DNA from: Petrolisthes cinctipes
Lineage: Eukaryota; Arthropoda; Malacostraca; Decapoda; Porcellanidae
Assembly: GCA_033782935.1 (NCBI GenBank)
Contig: JAWQEG010000084.1
Location: 496,001 to 560,000, forward strand
Reading direction: 5' to 3'
DNA: 64,000 bases
Position 1 is the first letter of the stretch. Each line of letters begins with the position of its first letter. This document shows, one piece after another, positions 1-10,524 of the stretch. Made by a program: the position numbers and the translations under genes. The notes under the pieces were generated by a model, which saw only the letters and a program-made list of their open reading frames with translations, was not told where the DNA came from and did not search any database.

Positions 1-2245
1 TATGTGCATGCATCTTCTGTACCCGTTTATATCTCAAATTCTGGCCCTAAACACCCGAAAATTCGATATTTTGGGGTCCCAGAAGCAATCTGTACATGCC
101 TACTCCGTGTTAGAGTATTTTCAAAATTCAGGCCCAAAACATGCTGAAAATCGATATTTTTGGTGCCCAATGTCAATATGTGCATGAATCTTCTGTACCC
201 GTTTATATCTCAAATTCAGGCTCAAAACACCCGAAAATTCAATATTTTGGGGTCCCAGAAGCAATCTGTACAGTGCTAGAATATTTCAAAATATAGGCTA
301 AAAACATGCAAAAAATCGATCTTTTAGGTGCCAAAAAGTCGATATCTCAATTCAGTCCCAAAACACCCGAAAATTCGATATTTAGGGGTCCCAGAAGCGA
401 TCTGTACATGCCTACTCCGTGTTAGAGTATTTTCAAAATACATGCTCAAAACATACTGAAAATCGATCTTTTAAGTGCACAAAAGTCGATATGTGCATGC
501 ATCTTCAGTACCTGTTTATATCTCAAATTAAGGCTCAAAACACCCGAAAATTCGATATTTTGGGGTCCCAGAAGCGATCTGTACATGCCTACTCCGTGTT
601 AGAGTATTTTCAAAATTCAGGCCCAAAACATGCTGAAAATCGATATTTTTGGTGCCCAAAGTCAATATGTGCATGTATCTTCTGTACCCGTTTATATCTC
701 AAATTCAGGCTCAAAACACCCGAAAATTCAATATTTTGGGGTCCCAAAAGCAATCTGTACATGCCTACTCAGTGCTAGAATATTTTCAAAATATAGGTTA
801 AAAACATGCTAAAAATCGATCTTTTAGGTGCCAAAAAGTCGATATCTCAAATTCAGTCCCAAAACACCCGAAAATTCGATATTTAGGGGTCCCAGAAGCG
901 ATCTGTACATGCCTACTCCGTGTTAGAGTATTTTCAAAATACATCCTCAAAACATACTGAAAATCGATCTTTTAGGTGCACAAAAGTCGATATGTGCATG
1001 CATCTTCAGTACCCGTTTATATCTCAAATTCAGGCTCAAAACACCCGAAAATTCAATATTTTGGGGTCCCAGAAGCAATCTGTACATGCTTACTCAGTGT
1101 TAGAGTATTTTCAAAATACAGGCCCAAAACATGCTGAAAATCGATATTTTAGATGCCCAAAGTCAATATGTTCATGTATCATCTGTACCCGTTTATATCT
1201 CAAATTCATGCTCAAAACACCCGAAAATTCAATATTTTGGGGTCCCAGAAGCAATCTGTACATGCCTACTCAGTGTTAGAGTATTTTCAAAATACAGGCC
1301 CAAAACACGCTGAAAATCGATATTTTAGATGCCCAAAGTCAATATGTGCATGTATCTTATGTACCCGTTTATATCTCAAATTCAGGCTCAAAACACCCGA
1401 AAATTCAATATTTTGGGGTCCCAGAAGCAATCTGTACATGCCTACACAGTGCTAGAATATTTTCAAAATATAGGCTAGAAACATGCTAAAAATCGACATT
1501 TTAGATGCCAAAAAATCGATATCTCAAATTCAGTCCCAAAACACCCGAAAATTCGATATTTAGAGGTCCCAGAAGCGATCTGTACATGCCTACTCCGTGT
1601 TAGAGTATTTTTAAAATACATGCTCAAAACATACTGAAAATCGATCTTTTAGGTGCACAAAAGTCAATATGTGCATGCATCTTCTGTACCCGTTAATATC
1701 ACAAATTCTGGCCCTAAACACCCGAAAATTCGATATTTTGGGGTCCCAGAAGCAATCTGTACATGCCTACACAGTGCTAGAATATTTTCAAAATATAGGC
1801 TAAAAACATGCTAAAAATCGACATTTTAGGTGCCAAAAAATCGATATCTCAAATTCAGTCCCAAAACACGCGAAAATTCGATATTTAGAGTTCCCAGAAG
1901 GTATCTGTACATGCCTACTCCGTGTTAGATTATTTTCAAAATTCAGGACTAAAACATGCTGAAAATCGATATTTTTGGTGCCCAAAGTCAATATGTGCAT
2001 GTATCTTCTGTACCCGTTTATATCTCAAATTCAGGCTCAAAACACCGGAAAATTCAATATTTTGGGGTCCCAGAAGCAATCTGTACATGCCTACTTAGTG
2101 CTAGAATATTTTCAAAATATAGGCTAAAAACATGCTAAAAATCTATCTTTTAGGTGCCAAAAAATCGATATCTCAAATTCAGTCCCAAAACACCCGAAAA
2201 TTCGATATTTAGAGGTCCCAGAAGGTATCTGTACATGCCTACTCC
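1..2245 (+). repeat. Left-end units: partial, trimer, tetramer, two dimers
   Basis: Units: 1-418 (partial M1, then M2 of 166 bp from 107, M3 of 146 bp from 273), 419-919 (501 bp), 920-1596 (677 bp, M1-M2-M2-M3 with monomers at 920, 1097, 1273, 1449), 1597-1921 (M1-M3, 325 bp) and 1922-2245 (M2-M3, 324 bp). The 146-bp M3 has two single-base losses (ATATTTCAAAA and ATCTCAATTC). The unit at 1922 lacks M1 altogether and has the local variant GTTAGATTATTTTC. Positions 1 to about 1262 recur at 2317-3578. Confidence 0.88.
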
Positions 2246-3726
2246 GTGTTAGAGTATTTTCAAAATACAGGCCAAAAACATACTGAAAATCGATCTCTTA
2301 GGTGCCCAAAAGTCGATATGTGCATGCATCTTCTGTACCCGTTTATATCTCAAATTCTGGCCCTAAACGCCCTAAAATTCGATATTTTGGGGTCCCAGAA
2401 GCAATCTGTACATGCCTACTCCGTGTTAGAGTATTTTCAAAATTCAGGCCCAAAACATGCTGAAAATCGATATTTTTGGTGCCCAAAGTCAATATGTGCA
2501 TGAATCTTCTGTACCCGTTTATATCTCAAATTCAGGCTCAAAACACCCGAAAATTCAATATTTTGGGGTCCCAGAAGCAATCTGTACAGTGCTAGAATAT
2601 TTCAAAATATAGGCTAAAAACATGCAAAAAATCGATCTTTTAGGTGCCAAAAAGTCGATATCTCAATTCAGTCCCAAAACACCCGAAAATTCGATATTTA
2701 GGGGTCCCAGAAGCGATCTGTACATGCCTACTCCGTGTTAGAGTATTTTCAAAATACATGCTCAAAACATACTGAAAATCGATCTTTTAGGTGCACAAAA
2801 GTCGATATGTGCATGCATCTTCAGTACCCGTTTATATCTCAAATTCAGGCTCAAAACACCCGAAAATTCGATATTTTGGGGTCCCAGAAGCGATCTGTAC
2901 ATGCCTACTCCGTGTTAGAGTATTTTCAAAATTCAGGCCCAAAACATGCTGAAAATCGATATTTTTGGTGCCCAAAGTCAATATGTGCATGTATCTTCTG
3001 TACCCGTTTATATCTCAAATTCAGGCTCAAAACACCCGAAAATTCAATATTTTGGGGTCCCAAAAGCAATCTGTACATGCCTACTCAGTGCTAGAATATT
3101 TTCAAAATATAGGTTAAAAACATGCTAAAAATCGATCTTTTAGGTGCCAAAAAGTCGATATCTCAAATTCAGTCCCAAAACACCCGAAAATTCGATATTT
3201 AGGGGTCCCAGAAGCGATCTGTACATGCCTACTCCGTGTTAGAGTATTTTCAAAATACATCCTCAAAACATACTGAAAATCGATCTTTTAGGTGCACAAA
3301 AGTCGATATGTGCATGCATCTTCAGTACCCGTTTATATCTCAAATTCAGGCTCAAAACACCCGAAAATTCAATATTTTGGGGTCCCAGAAGCAATCTGTA
3401 CATGCTTACTCAGTGTTAGAGTATTTTCAAAATACAGGCCCAAAACATGCTGAAAATCGATATTTTAGATGCCCAAAGTCAATATGTTCATGTATCATCT
3501 GTACCCGTTTATATCTCAAATTCATGCTCAAAACACCCGAAAATTCAATATTTTGGGGTCCCAGAAGCAATCTGTACAGTGCTAGAATATTTTCAAAATA
3601 TAGGCTAAAAACATGCTAAAAATCGATCTTTTAGGTGCCAAAAAGTCGATATCTCAAATTCAGTCCCAAAACACCCGAAAATTCGATATTTAGGGGTCCC
3701 AGAATCGATCTGTACATGCCTACTCC
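2246..3726 (+). repeat. Second copy of the left-end block (489, 501, 491 bp units)
   Basis: Units at 2246, 2735 and 3236. It shares with 1-1262, at a constant offset of 2316 bp, the two single-base losses in M3 (146 bp), GTGCATGAATCTTCTG in M2, ATACATCCTCAAAAC in M1 and GTTCATGTATCATCTG in M2. The copies differ at a few bases (for example TTTAAGTGCAC near 470 against TTTAGGTGCAC here). Homology stops near 3578, where this copy goes into M3 and the left copy into a second M2. Confidence 0.87.
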
Positions 3727-5730
3727 GTGTTAGAGTATTTTCAAAATACATGCTCAAAACATACTGAAAATCGATCTTTTAGGTGCACAAAAGTCGATAT
3801 GTGCATGCATCTTCAGTACCCGTTTATATCTCAAATTCAGGCTCAAAACACCCGAAAATTCAATATTTTGGGGTCCCAGAAGCAATCTGTACATGCCTAC
3901 TCAGTGTTAGAGTATTTTCAAAATACAGGCCCAAAACACGCTGAAAATCGATATTTTAGATGCCCAAAGTCAATATGTGCATGTATCTTATGTACCCGTT
4001 TATATCTCAAACTCAGGCTCAAAACACCCGAAAATTCAATATTTTGGGGTCCCAGAAGCAATCTGTACATGCCTACACAGTGCTAGAATATTTTCAAAAT
4101 ATAGGCTAAAAACATGCTAAAAATCGACATTTTATGTGCCAAAAAATCGATATCTCAAATTCAGTCCCAAAACACCCGAAAATTCGATATTTAGAGGTCC
4201 CAGAAGCGATCTGTACATGCCTACTCCGTGTTAGAGTATTTTTAAAATACATGCTCAAAACATACTGAAAATCGATCTTTTAGGTGCACAAAAGTCAATA
4301 TGTGCATGCATCTTCTGTACCCGTTTATATCACAAATTCTGGCCCTAAACACCCGAAAATTCGATATTTTGGGGTCCCAGAAGCGATCTGTACATGCCTA
4401 CTCCGTGTTAGAGTATTTTCAAAATTCAGGCCCAAAACATGCTGAAAATCGATATTTTTGGTGCCCAAAGTCAATATGTGCATGTATCTTCTGTACCCGT
4501 TTATATCTCAAATTCAGGCTCAGAACACCCGAAAATTCAATATTTTGGGGTCCCAGAAGCAATCTGTACATGCCTACTCAGTGCTAGAATATTTTCAAAA
4601 TATAGGCTAAAAACATGCTAAAAATCGATCTTTTAGGTGCCAAAAAGTCGATATCTCAAATTCAGTCCCAAAACACCCGAAAATTCTATATTTAGGGTTC
4701 CCAGAAGCGATCTGTATATGCCTACTCCGTGTTAGAGTATTTTCAAAATACATGCTCAAAACATACTGAAAATCGATCTTTTAGGTGCACAAAAGTCGAT
4801 ATGTGCATGCATCTTCAGTACCCGTTTATATCTCAAATTCAGGCTCAAAACACCCGAAAATTCAATATTTTGGGGTCCCAGAAGCAATCTGTACATGCCT
4901 ACTCAGTGTTAGAGTATTTTCAAAATACAGGCCCAAAACACGCTGAAAATCGATATTTTAGATGCCCAAAGTCAATATGTGCATGTATCTTATGTACCCG
5001 TTTATATCTCAAATTCAGGCTCAAAACACCCGAAAATTCAATATTTTGGGGTCCCAGAAGCAATCTGTACATGCCTACACAGTGCTAGAATATTTTCAAA
5101 ATATAGGCTAAAAACATGCTAAAAATCGACATTTTAGGTGCCAAAAAATCGATATCTCAAATTCAGTCCCAAAACACCCGAAAATTCGATATTTAGAGGT
5201 CCCAGAAGCGATCTGTACATGCCTACTCCGTGTTAGAGTATTTTTAAAATACATGCTCAAAACATACTGAAAATCGATCTTTTAGGTGCACAAAAGTCAA
5301 TATGTGCATGCATCTTCTGTACCCGTTTATATCACAAATTCTGGCCCTAAACACCCGAAAATTCGATATTTTGGGGTCCCAGAAGCGATCTGTACATGCC
5401 TACTCCGTGTTAGAGTATTTTCAAAATTCAGGCCCAAAACATGCTGAAAATCGATATTTTTGGTGCCCAAAGTCAATATGTGCATGTATCTTCTGTACCC
5501 GTTTATATCTCAAATTCAGGCTCAGAACACCCGAAAATTCAATATTTTGGGGTCCCAGAAGCAATCTGTACATGCCTACTCAGTGCTAGAATATTTTCAA
5601 AATATAGGCTAAAAACATGCTAAAAATCGATCTTTTAGGTGCCAAAAAGTCGATATCTCAAATTCAGTCCCAAAACACCCGAAAATTCGATATTTAGGGT
5701 TCCCAGAAGCGATCTGTATATGCCTACTCC
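3727..5730 (+). repeat. Two tandem 1002-bp hexamers
   Basis: Trimers at 3727, 4228, 4729 and 5230, each 501 bp. The pair 3727-4728 is repeated almost exactly as 4729-5730, with shared rare variants: TATGTACCCG in M2, GAGTATTTTTAAAATAC in M1, ATATCACAAATTC, and GGCTCAGAACACC. Single-base differences are few (for example TTTATGTGCC near 4133 against TTTAGGTGCC, and AAACTCAGG near 4011 against AAATTCAGG). It is one of the clearest stretches of the hexamer in the window. Confidence 0.9.
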
Positions 5731-6696
5731 GTGTTAGAGTATTTTCAAAATACATGCTCAAAACATAATGAAAATCGATCTTTTAGGTGCACAAAAGTCG
5801 ATATGTGCATGCATCTTCAGTACCCGTTTATATCTCAAATTCAGGCTCAAAACACCCGAAAATTCAATATTTTGGGGTCCCAGAAGCAATCTGTACTCAG
5901 TGCTAGAATATTTTCAAAATATAGGCTAAAAACATGCTAAAAATCGATCTTTTAGGTGCCAAAAAATCGATATCTCAAATTCAGTCCCAAAACACCCGAA
6001 AATTCGATATTTAGGGGTCCCAGAAGCGATCTGTACATGCCTACTCCGTGTTAGAGTATTTTCAAAATACATGCTCAAAACATACTGAAAATCGATCTTT
6101 TAGGTGCTCAAAAGTCAATATGTGCATGTATCTTCTGTACCCGTTTATATCTCAAATTCAGTCTCAAAACACCCGAAAATTCAATATTTTGGGGTCCCAG
6201 AAGCAATCTGTACATGCCTACACAGTGCTAGAATATTTTCAAAATATAGGCTAAAAACATGCTAAAAATCGACATATTAGGTGCCAAAAAATCGATATCT
6301 CAAATTCAGTCCCAAAACACCCGAAAATTCGATATTTAGGGGTCCCAGAAGCGATCTGTACATGCCTACTCCATGTTAGAGTATTTTCAAAATACATGCT
6401 CAAAACATACTGAAAATCGATCTTTTAGGTGCACAAAAGTCAATATGTGCATGTATCTTCTGTACCCGTTTATATCTCAAATTCAGGCTCAAAACACCCG
6501 AAAATTCAATATTTTGGGTCCCAGAAGCAATCTGTACATGCCTACACAGTGCTAGAATATTTTCAAAATATAGGCTAAAAACATGCTAAAAATCGACATA
6601 TTAGGTGCCAAAAAATCGATATCTCAAATTCAGTCCCAAAACACCCGAAAATTCGATATTTAGAGGTCCCAGAAGCGATCTGTACATGCCTACTCC
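5731..6696 (+). repeat. Run of three M1-M3 dimers (317, 325, 324 bp)
   Basis: Units at 5731, 6048 and 6373 contain M1 followed directly by M3, with M2 absent. The first M1 is 169 bp because 8 bp (ATGCCTAC) are missing before M3. The same 8-bp loss occurs in the M2 at 6874-7041. The second and third M3 read GACATATTAGG, and the third M1 is one G short (TTTTGGGTCCC). Shared variants among adjacent units indicate local amplification. Confidence 0.86.
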
Positions 6697-9193
6697 TTGT
6701 TAGAGTATTTTCAAAATACATGCTCAAAACATACTGAAAATCGATCTTTTAGGTGCACAAAAGTCGATATGTGCATGCATCTTCTGTACCCGTTTATATC
6801 TCAAATTCTGGCCCTAAACACACGAATATTCGATATTTTGGGGTCCCAGAAGCGTTCTTTACATGCCTACTCCGTGTTAGAGTATTTTCAAAATTCAGGC
6901 CCAAAACATGCTGAAAATCGATATTTTTGGTGCCCAAAGTCAATATGTGCATGTATCTTCTGTACCCGTTTATATCTCAAATTTAGGCTCAAAACACCCG
7001 AAAATTCAATATTTTGGGGTCCCAGAAGCAATCTGTACTCAGTGCTAGAATATTTTCAAAATATAGGCTAAAAAGATGCTAAAAATCGATCTTTTAGGTG
7101 CCAAAAAGTCGATATCTCAAATTCAGTCCCAAAACACCCGAAAATTCGATATTTAGGGGTCCCAGAAGCGATCTGTACATGCCTACTCCGTGTTAGAGTA
7201 TTTTCAAAATACATGCTCAAAACATACTGAAAATCGATCTTTTAGGTGCACAAAAGTCGATATGTGTATGAATCTTCAGTACCCGTTTATATCTCAAATT
7301 CAGGCTCAAAACACCCGAAAATTCAATATTTTGGGGTCCCAGAAGCAATCTGTACATGCCTACTCAGTGTTAGAGTATTTTCAAAATACAGGCCCAAAAC
7401 ATGCTTAAAATCGATATTTTAGATGCCCAAAGTCAATATGTGCATGTATCTTCTGTACCCGTTTATATCTCAAATTCAGGCTCAAAACACCCGAAAATTC
7501 AATATTTTGGGGTCCCAGAAGCAATCTGTACATGCCTACACAGTGCTAGAATATTTTCAAAATATAGGCTAAAAACATGCTAAAAATCGACATTTTAGGT
7601 GCCAAAAAATCGATATCTCAAATTCAGTCCCAAAACACCCGAAAATTCGATATTTAGAGGTCCCAGAAGGTATCTGTACATGCCTACTCCGTGTTAGAGT
7701 ATTTTCAAAATACAGGCCAAAAACATACTGAAAATCGATCTTTTAGGTGCCCAAAAGTCGATATGTGTATGCATCTTCTGTACCCGTTTATATCTCAAAT
7801 TCTGGCCCTAAACACCCGAAAATTCGATATTTTGGGGCCCCAGAAGCGATCTGTACATACCTACTCCGTGTTAGAGTATTTTCAAAATTCAGGCCCAAAA
7901 CATGCTGAAAATCGATATTTTAGATGCCCAAAGTCAATATGTGCATGTATCTTCTGTACCCGTTTATATCTCAAATTCAGGCTCAAAACACCCGAAAATT
8001 CAATATTTTGGGGTCCCAGAAGCAATCTGTACATGCCTACTCAGTGCAAGAATATTTTCAAAATATAGGCTAAAAACATGCTAAAAATCGATCTTTTAGG
8101 TGCCAAAAAGTCGATATCTCAAATTCAGTCCCAAAACACCCGAAAATTCGATATTTAGGGGTCCCAGAAGCGATCTGTACATGCCTACTCCGTGTTAGAG
8201 TATTTTCAAAATACATGCTCAAAACATACTGAAAATCGATCTTTTAGTTGCCCAAAAGTCGATATGTGCATGCATCTTCAGTACCCGTTTATATCTCAAA
8301 TTCAGGCTCAAAACGCCCGAAAATTCAATATTTTGGGGTCCCAGAAGCAATCTGTACATGCCTACTCAGTGTTAGAGTATTTTCAAAATACAGGCCCAAA
8401 ACATGCTGAAAATCGATATTTTAGATGCCCAAAGTCAATATGTGCATGTATCTTCTGTACCCGTTTATATCTCAAATTCAGGCTCAAAACACCCGAAAAT
8501 TCAATATTTTGGGATTCCAGAAGCAGTCTGTACATGCCTACACAGTGCTAGAATATTTTCAAAATATAGGCTAAAAACATGCTAAAAATCGACATTTTAG
8601 GTGCCAAAAAATCGATATCTCAAATTCAGTCCCAAAACACCCAAAAATTCGATATTTAGAGGTCCCAGAAGCGATCTGTACATGCCTACTCCGTGTTAGA
8701 GTATTTTCAAAATACATGCTCAAAACATACTGAAAATCGATCTTTTAGGTGCACAAAAGTCGATATGTACATGCATCTTCTGTACCCGTTTATATCTCAA
8801 ATTCTGGCCCTAAACACCCGAAAATTCAATATTTTGGGGTCCCAGAAGCGATCTGTACATGCCTACTCCGTGTTAGAGTATTTTCAAAATTCAGGCCCAA
8901 AACATGCTGAAAATCGATATTTTTGGTGCCCAAAGTCAATATGTGCATGTATCTTCTGTACCCGTTTATATCTCAAATTCAGGCTCGAAACACCCGAAAA
9001 TTCAATATTTTGGGGTCCCAGAAGCAATCTGTACATGCCTACACAGTGCTAGAATATTTTCAAAATATAGGCTAAAAACATGCTAAAAATCGACATTTTA
9101 GGTGCCAAGAAATCGATATCTCAAATTCAGTCCCAAAACACCCGAAAATTCGATATTTAGAGGTCCCAGAAGGTATCTGTACATGCCTACTCG
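6697..9193 (+). repeat. Five trimers (493 and four of 501 bp)
   Basis: Units at 6697 (M2 shortened by the 8-bp loss), 7190, 7691, 8192 and 8693. A-like and B-like trimers alternate. Local variants include GTGTATGAATCTTCAG (about 7264), GGGGCCCCAG (7836), TTTAGTTGCCC (8245), TTGGGATTCCAG (8511) and GTACATGCATC (8767). Nothing other than satellite is present. Confidence 0.88.
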
Positions 9194-10023
9194 GTGTTAG
9201 AGTATTTTTAAAATACAGGCCAAAAACATACTGAAAATCGATCTTTTAGGTGCCCAAAAGTCGATATGTGCATGCATCTTCTGTACCCGTTTATATCTCA
9301 AATTCTGGCCCAAACACCCGAAAATTCGATATTTTGGGGTCCCAGAAGCGATCTGTACATGCCTACTCCGTGTTAGAGTATTTTCAAGATTCAGGCCCAA
9401 AACATGCTGAAAATCGATATTTTTGTTGCCCAAAGTCAATATGTGCATGTATCTTCTGTACCCGTTTATATCTCAAATTCAGGCTCAAAACACCCGAAAA
9501 TTCAATATTTTGGGGTCCCAGAAGCAATCTGTACGTACATGCCTACTCAATGCTAGAATATTTTCAAAATATAGGATAAAAAACATGCTAAAAATCGATC
9601 CTTTAGGTGCCAAAAAGTCGATATCTCTAATTCAGTCCCAAAACACCCGAAAATTCGATATTTATGGGTCCCAGAAGCGATCTGTACATGCCTACTCCGT
9701 GTTAGAGTATTTTCAAAATACATGCTCAAAACATACTGAAAATCGATCTTTTAGGTGCACAAAAGTCGATATGTGCATGCATCTTCAGTACCCGTTTATA
9801 TCTCAAATTCAGGCTCAAAACACCCGAAAATTCAATACTTTGGGGTCCCAGAAGCAATCTGTACATGCCTACTCAGAGCTAGAATTTTTATAAAATATAG
9901 GCTAAAAACATGCTAAAAATCAATCTTTTAGGTGCCAAAAAGTCGATATCTCAAATTCAGTCCCAAAACACCCGAAAATTCGATATTTAGGGGTCCCAGA
10001 AGCGATCTGTACATACCTACTCC
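9194..10023 (+). repeat. Indel-rich trimer (505 bp) plus dimer (325 bp)
   Basis: Monomers: M1 9194-9369 (one base short at GGCCCAAACAC), M2 9370-9549 (180 bp, with GTAC doubled to GTACGTAC at about 9532), M3 9550-9698 (149 bp, one extra A) and the dimer 9699-10023. The M3 at 9876 starts GAGCTAGAATTTTTATAAAATA, which removes the usual dyad. This is an unusual cluster of small changes for the array. Confidence 0.84.
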
Positions 10024-10200
10024 GTGTTAGAGTATTTTCAAAATACATGCTCAAAACATACTGAAAATCGATCTTTTAGGTGCACAAAAGTCGATATGTG
10101 CATGCATCTTCAGTACCCGTTTATATCTCAAATTCAGGCTCAAAACACCCGAAAATTCAATATTTTGGGGTCCCAGAAGCAATCTGTACATGCCTACTCA
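10024..10200 (+). repeat. Reference monomer M1, flavour A (177 bp)
   Basis: First monomer of a clean trimer. Diagnostic bases: CATGCTCAAAACATACTG near the start, ATCTTTTAGGTGCACAAAAG, then CATCTTCAGTACCCG, CAGGCTCAAAAC in the second half, and GAAGCAATCTG before the end. The GTATTTTCAAAATAC dyad lies at monomer bases 9-23. M1 is one base longer than M2 because it reads CACAAAAGTC where M2 reads CCCAAAGTC. I defined the start as the GTG of GTGTTAG, where almost all unit-length changes fall in register. It is a naming convention and has no implied function. Confidence 0.93.
10032..10046. other. Start-of-monomer dyad, GC-closed form (M1 example)
   Basis: GTATTTTCAAAATAC is a perfect inverted repeat: 7-bp arms around one central C, at monomer bases 9-23. 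It is present in essentially every M1 and every A-flavour M2. No function can be read from sequence. Possibilities are a protein-binding dyad, cruciform or other non-B structure, or a side effect of AT-rich sequence. Confidence 0.8.
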
Positions 10201-10288
10201 GTGTTAGAGTATTTTCAAAATACAGGCCCAAAACATGCTGAAAATCGATATTTTAGATGCCCAATGTCAATATGTGCATGTATCTTCT
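10201..10288 (+). repeat. First 88-bp half-repeat within a monomer (example)
   Basis: This half contains AGGCCCAAAACATGCTG, GAAAATCGATATTTTAG and CAATATGTGCATGTATCT. The second half of the same monomer (10289-10376) has AGGCTCAAAACACCCG, GAAAATTCAATATTTTGG and CAATCTGTACATGCCTAC in the same order and spacing. In the central stretch of about 50 bp I count roughly 40 or more matching positions with one gap on each side. The ATCGAT and TTCGAT or TTCAAT boxes repeat at 88 bp. Inferred: the monomer arose by doubling of an 88-bp unit, followed by divergence. Confidence 0.75.
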
Positions 10289-10376
10289 GTACCCGTTTAT
10301 ATCTCAAATTCAGGCTCAAAACACCCGAAAATTCAATATTTTGGGGTCCCAGAAGCAATCTGTACATGCCTACACA
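10201..10376 (+). repeat. Reference monomer M2, flavour A (176 bp)
   Basis: Diagnostic bases: ATACAGGCCCAAAACATGCTG, then GATATTTTAGATGCCCAAAG, GTGCATGTATCTTCTG, CAGGCTCAAAAC, and the end CCTACACA before M3. Its 176 bp is twice 88 bp: the CGATATT of the first half (10246) and CAATATT of the second half (10334) are 88 bp apart, and the corresponding box of the next monomer (10422) is another 88 bp on. In many other units M2 lacks 10 bp (ATGCCTACTC) just before M3 and is 166 bp. Confidence 0.93.
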
Positions 10377-10524
10377 GTGCTAGAATATTTTCAAAATATA
10401 GGCTAAAAACATGCTAAAAATCGACATTTTAGGTGCCAAGAAATCGATATCTCAAATTCAGTCCCAAAACACCCGAAAATTCGATATTTAGAGGTCCCAG
10501 AAGGTATCTGTACATGCCTACTCC
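10377..10524 (+). repeat. Reference monomer M3, flavour A (148 bp, internally deleted)
   Basis: Begins GTGCTAGAATATTTTC and continues AAAATATAGGCTAAAAAC, GACATTTTAGGTGCC, ATCGATATCTCAAATTC, TTAGAGGTCCCAGAAGGTA. Compared with M1 and M2 it lacks 29 bp (the block from GTGCATGCATCTT to CGTTTATAT). The junction is at about 10450, inside ATAT, which occurs at both ends of the missing block. Every M3 in the main array carries this deletion, so it predates expansion of the trimer. This copy reads CCAAGAAATCG where most read CCAAAAAATCG. Confidence 0.93.
10385..10399. other. Start-of-monomer dyad, AT-closed form (M3 example)
   Basis: ATATTTTCAAAATAT occupies the same monomer bases (9-23) in M3. Relative to M1 both outer arm bases differ (G to A on the left, C to T on the right), so the 7-bp arms remain complementary. 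This is a paired change across the dyad. Only one such change separates the families, so it suggests constraint without proving it. Confidence 0.78.

Noticed and set aside
419..778. Many open frames of 119 or 127 codons beginning with GTG at monomer starts, repeated throughout the window
   Set aside because: They repeat with the satellite. They are open because 177 is divisible by three, and they are closed by TAG in the M3 start (GTGCTAG). Two frames are often open over the same DNA. Indels, chimeras and deletions ignore reading frame. Nothing resembles a known protein domain. They are treated as satellite.
9197..9448. Minus-strand open frames (for example 9197-9448, 12450-12695, 36632-36844)
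   Set aside because: They are short, present only where local base changes remove stops, and antisense to the same repeat. There is no sign of coding.
10160..10180. CENP-B-box-like string TTCGATATTTTGGGG in monomer second halves
   Set aside because: Compared with the mammalian box pattern (TTCG, four bases, A, two bases, CGGG), the required A and the C of CGGG are replaced, and many copies have TTCA. This is not a box by the known rule.
10241..10280. TGCATGCA and ATCGAT palindromes as regulatory sites (plant RY-type element or similar)
   Set aside because: Short palindromes occur in every monomer by descent. There is no gene for them to regulate in the window.
10352..10376. GGGGTCCC as a G-quadruplex element
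   Set aside because: There is one G run per half-monomer, too widely spaced for an intramolecular quadruplex.
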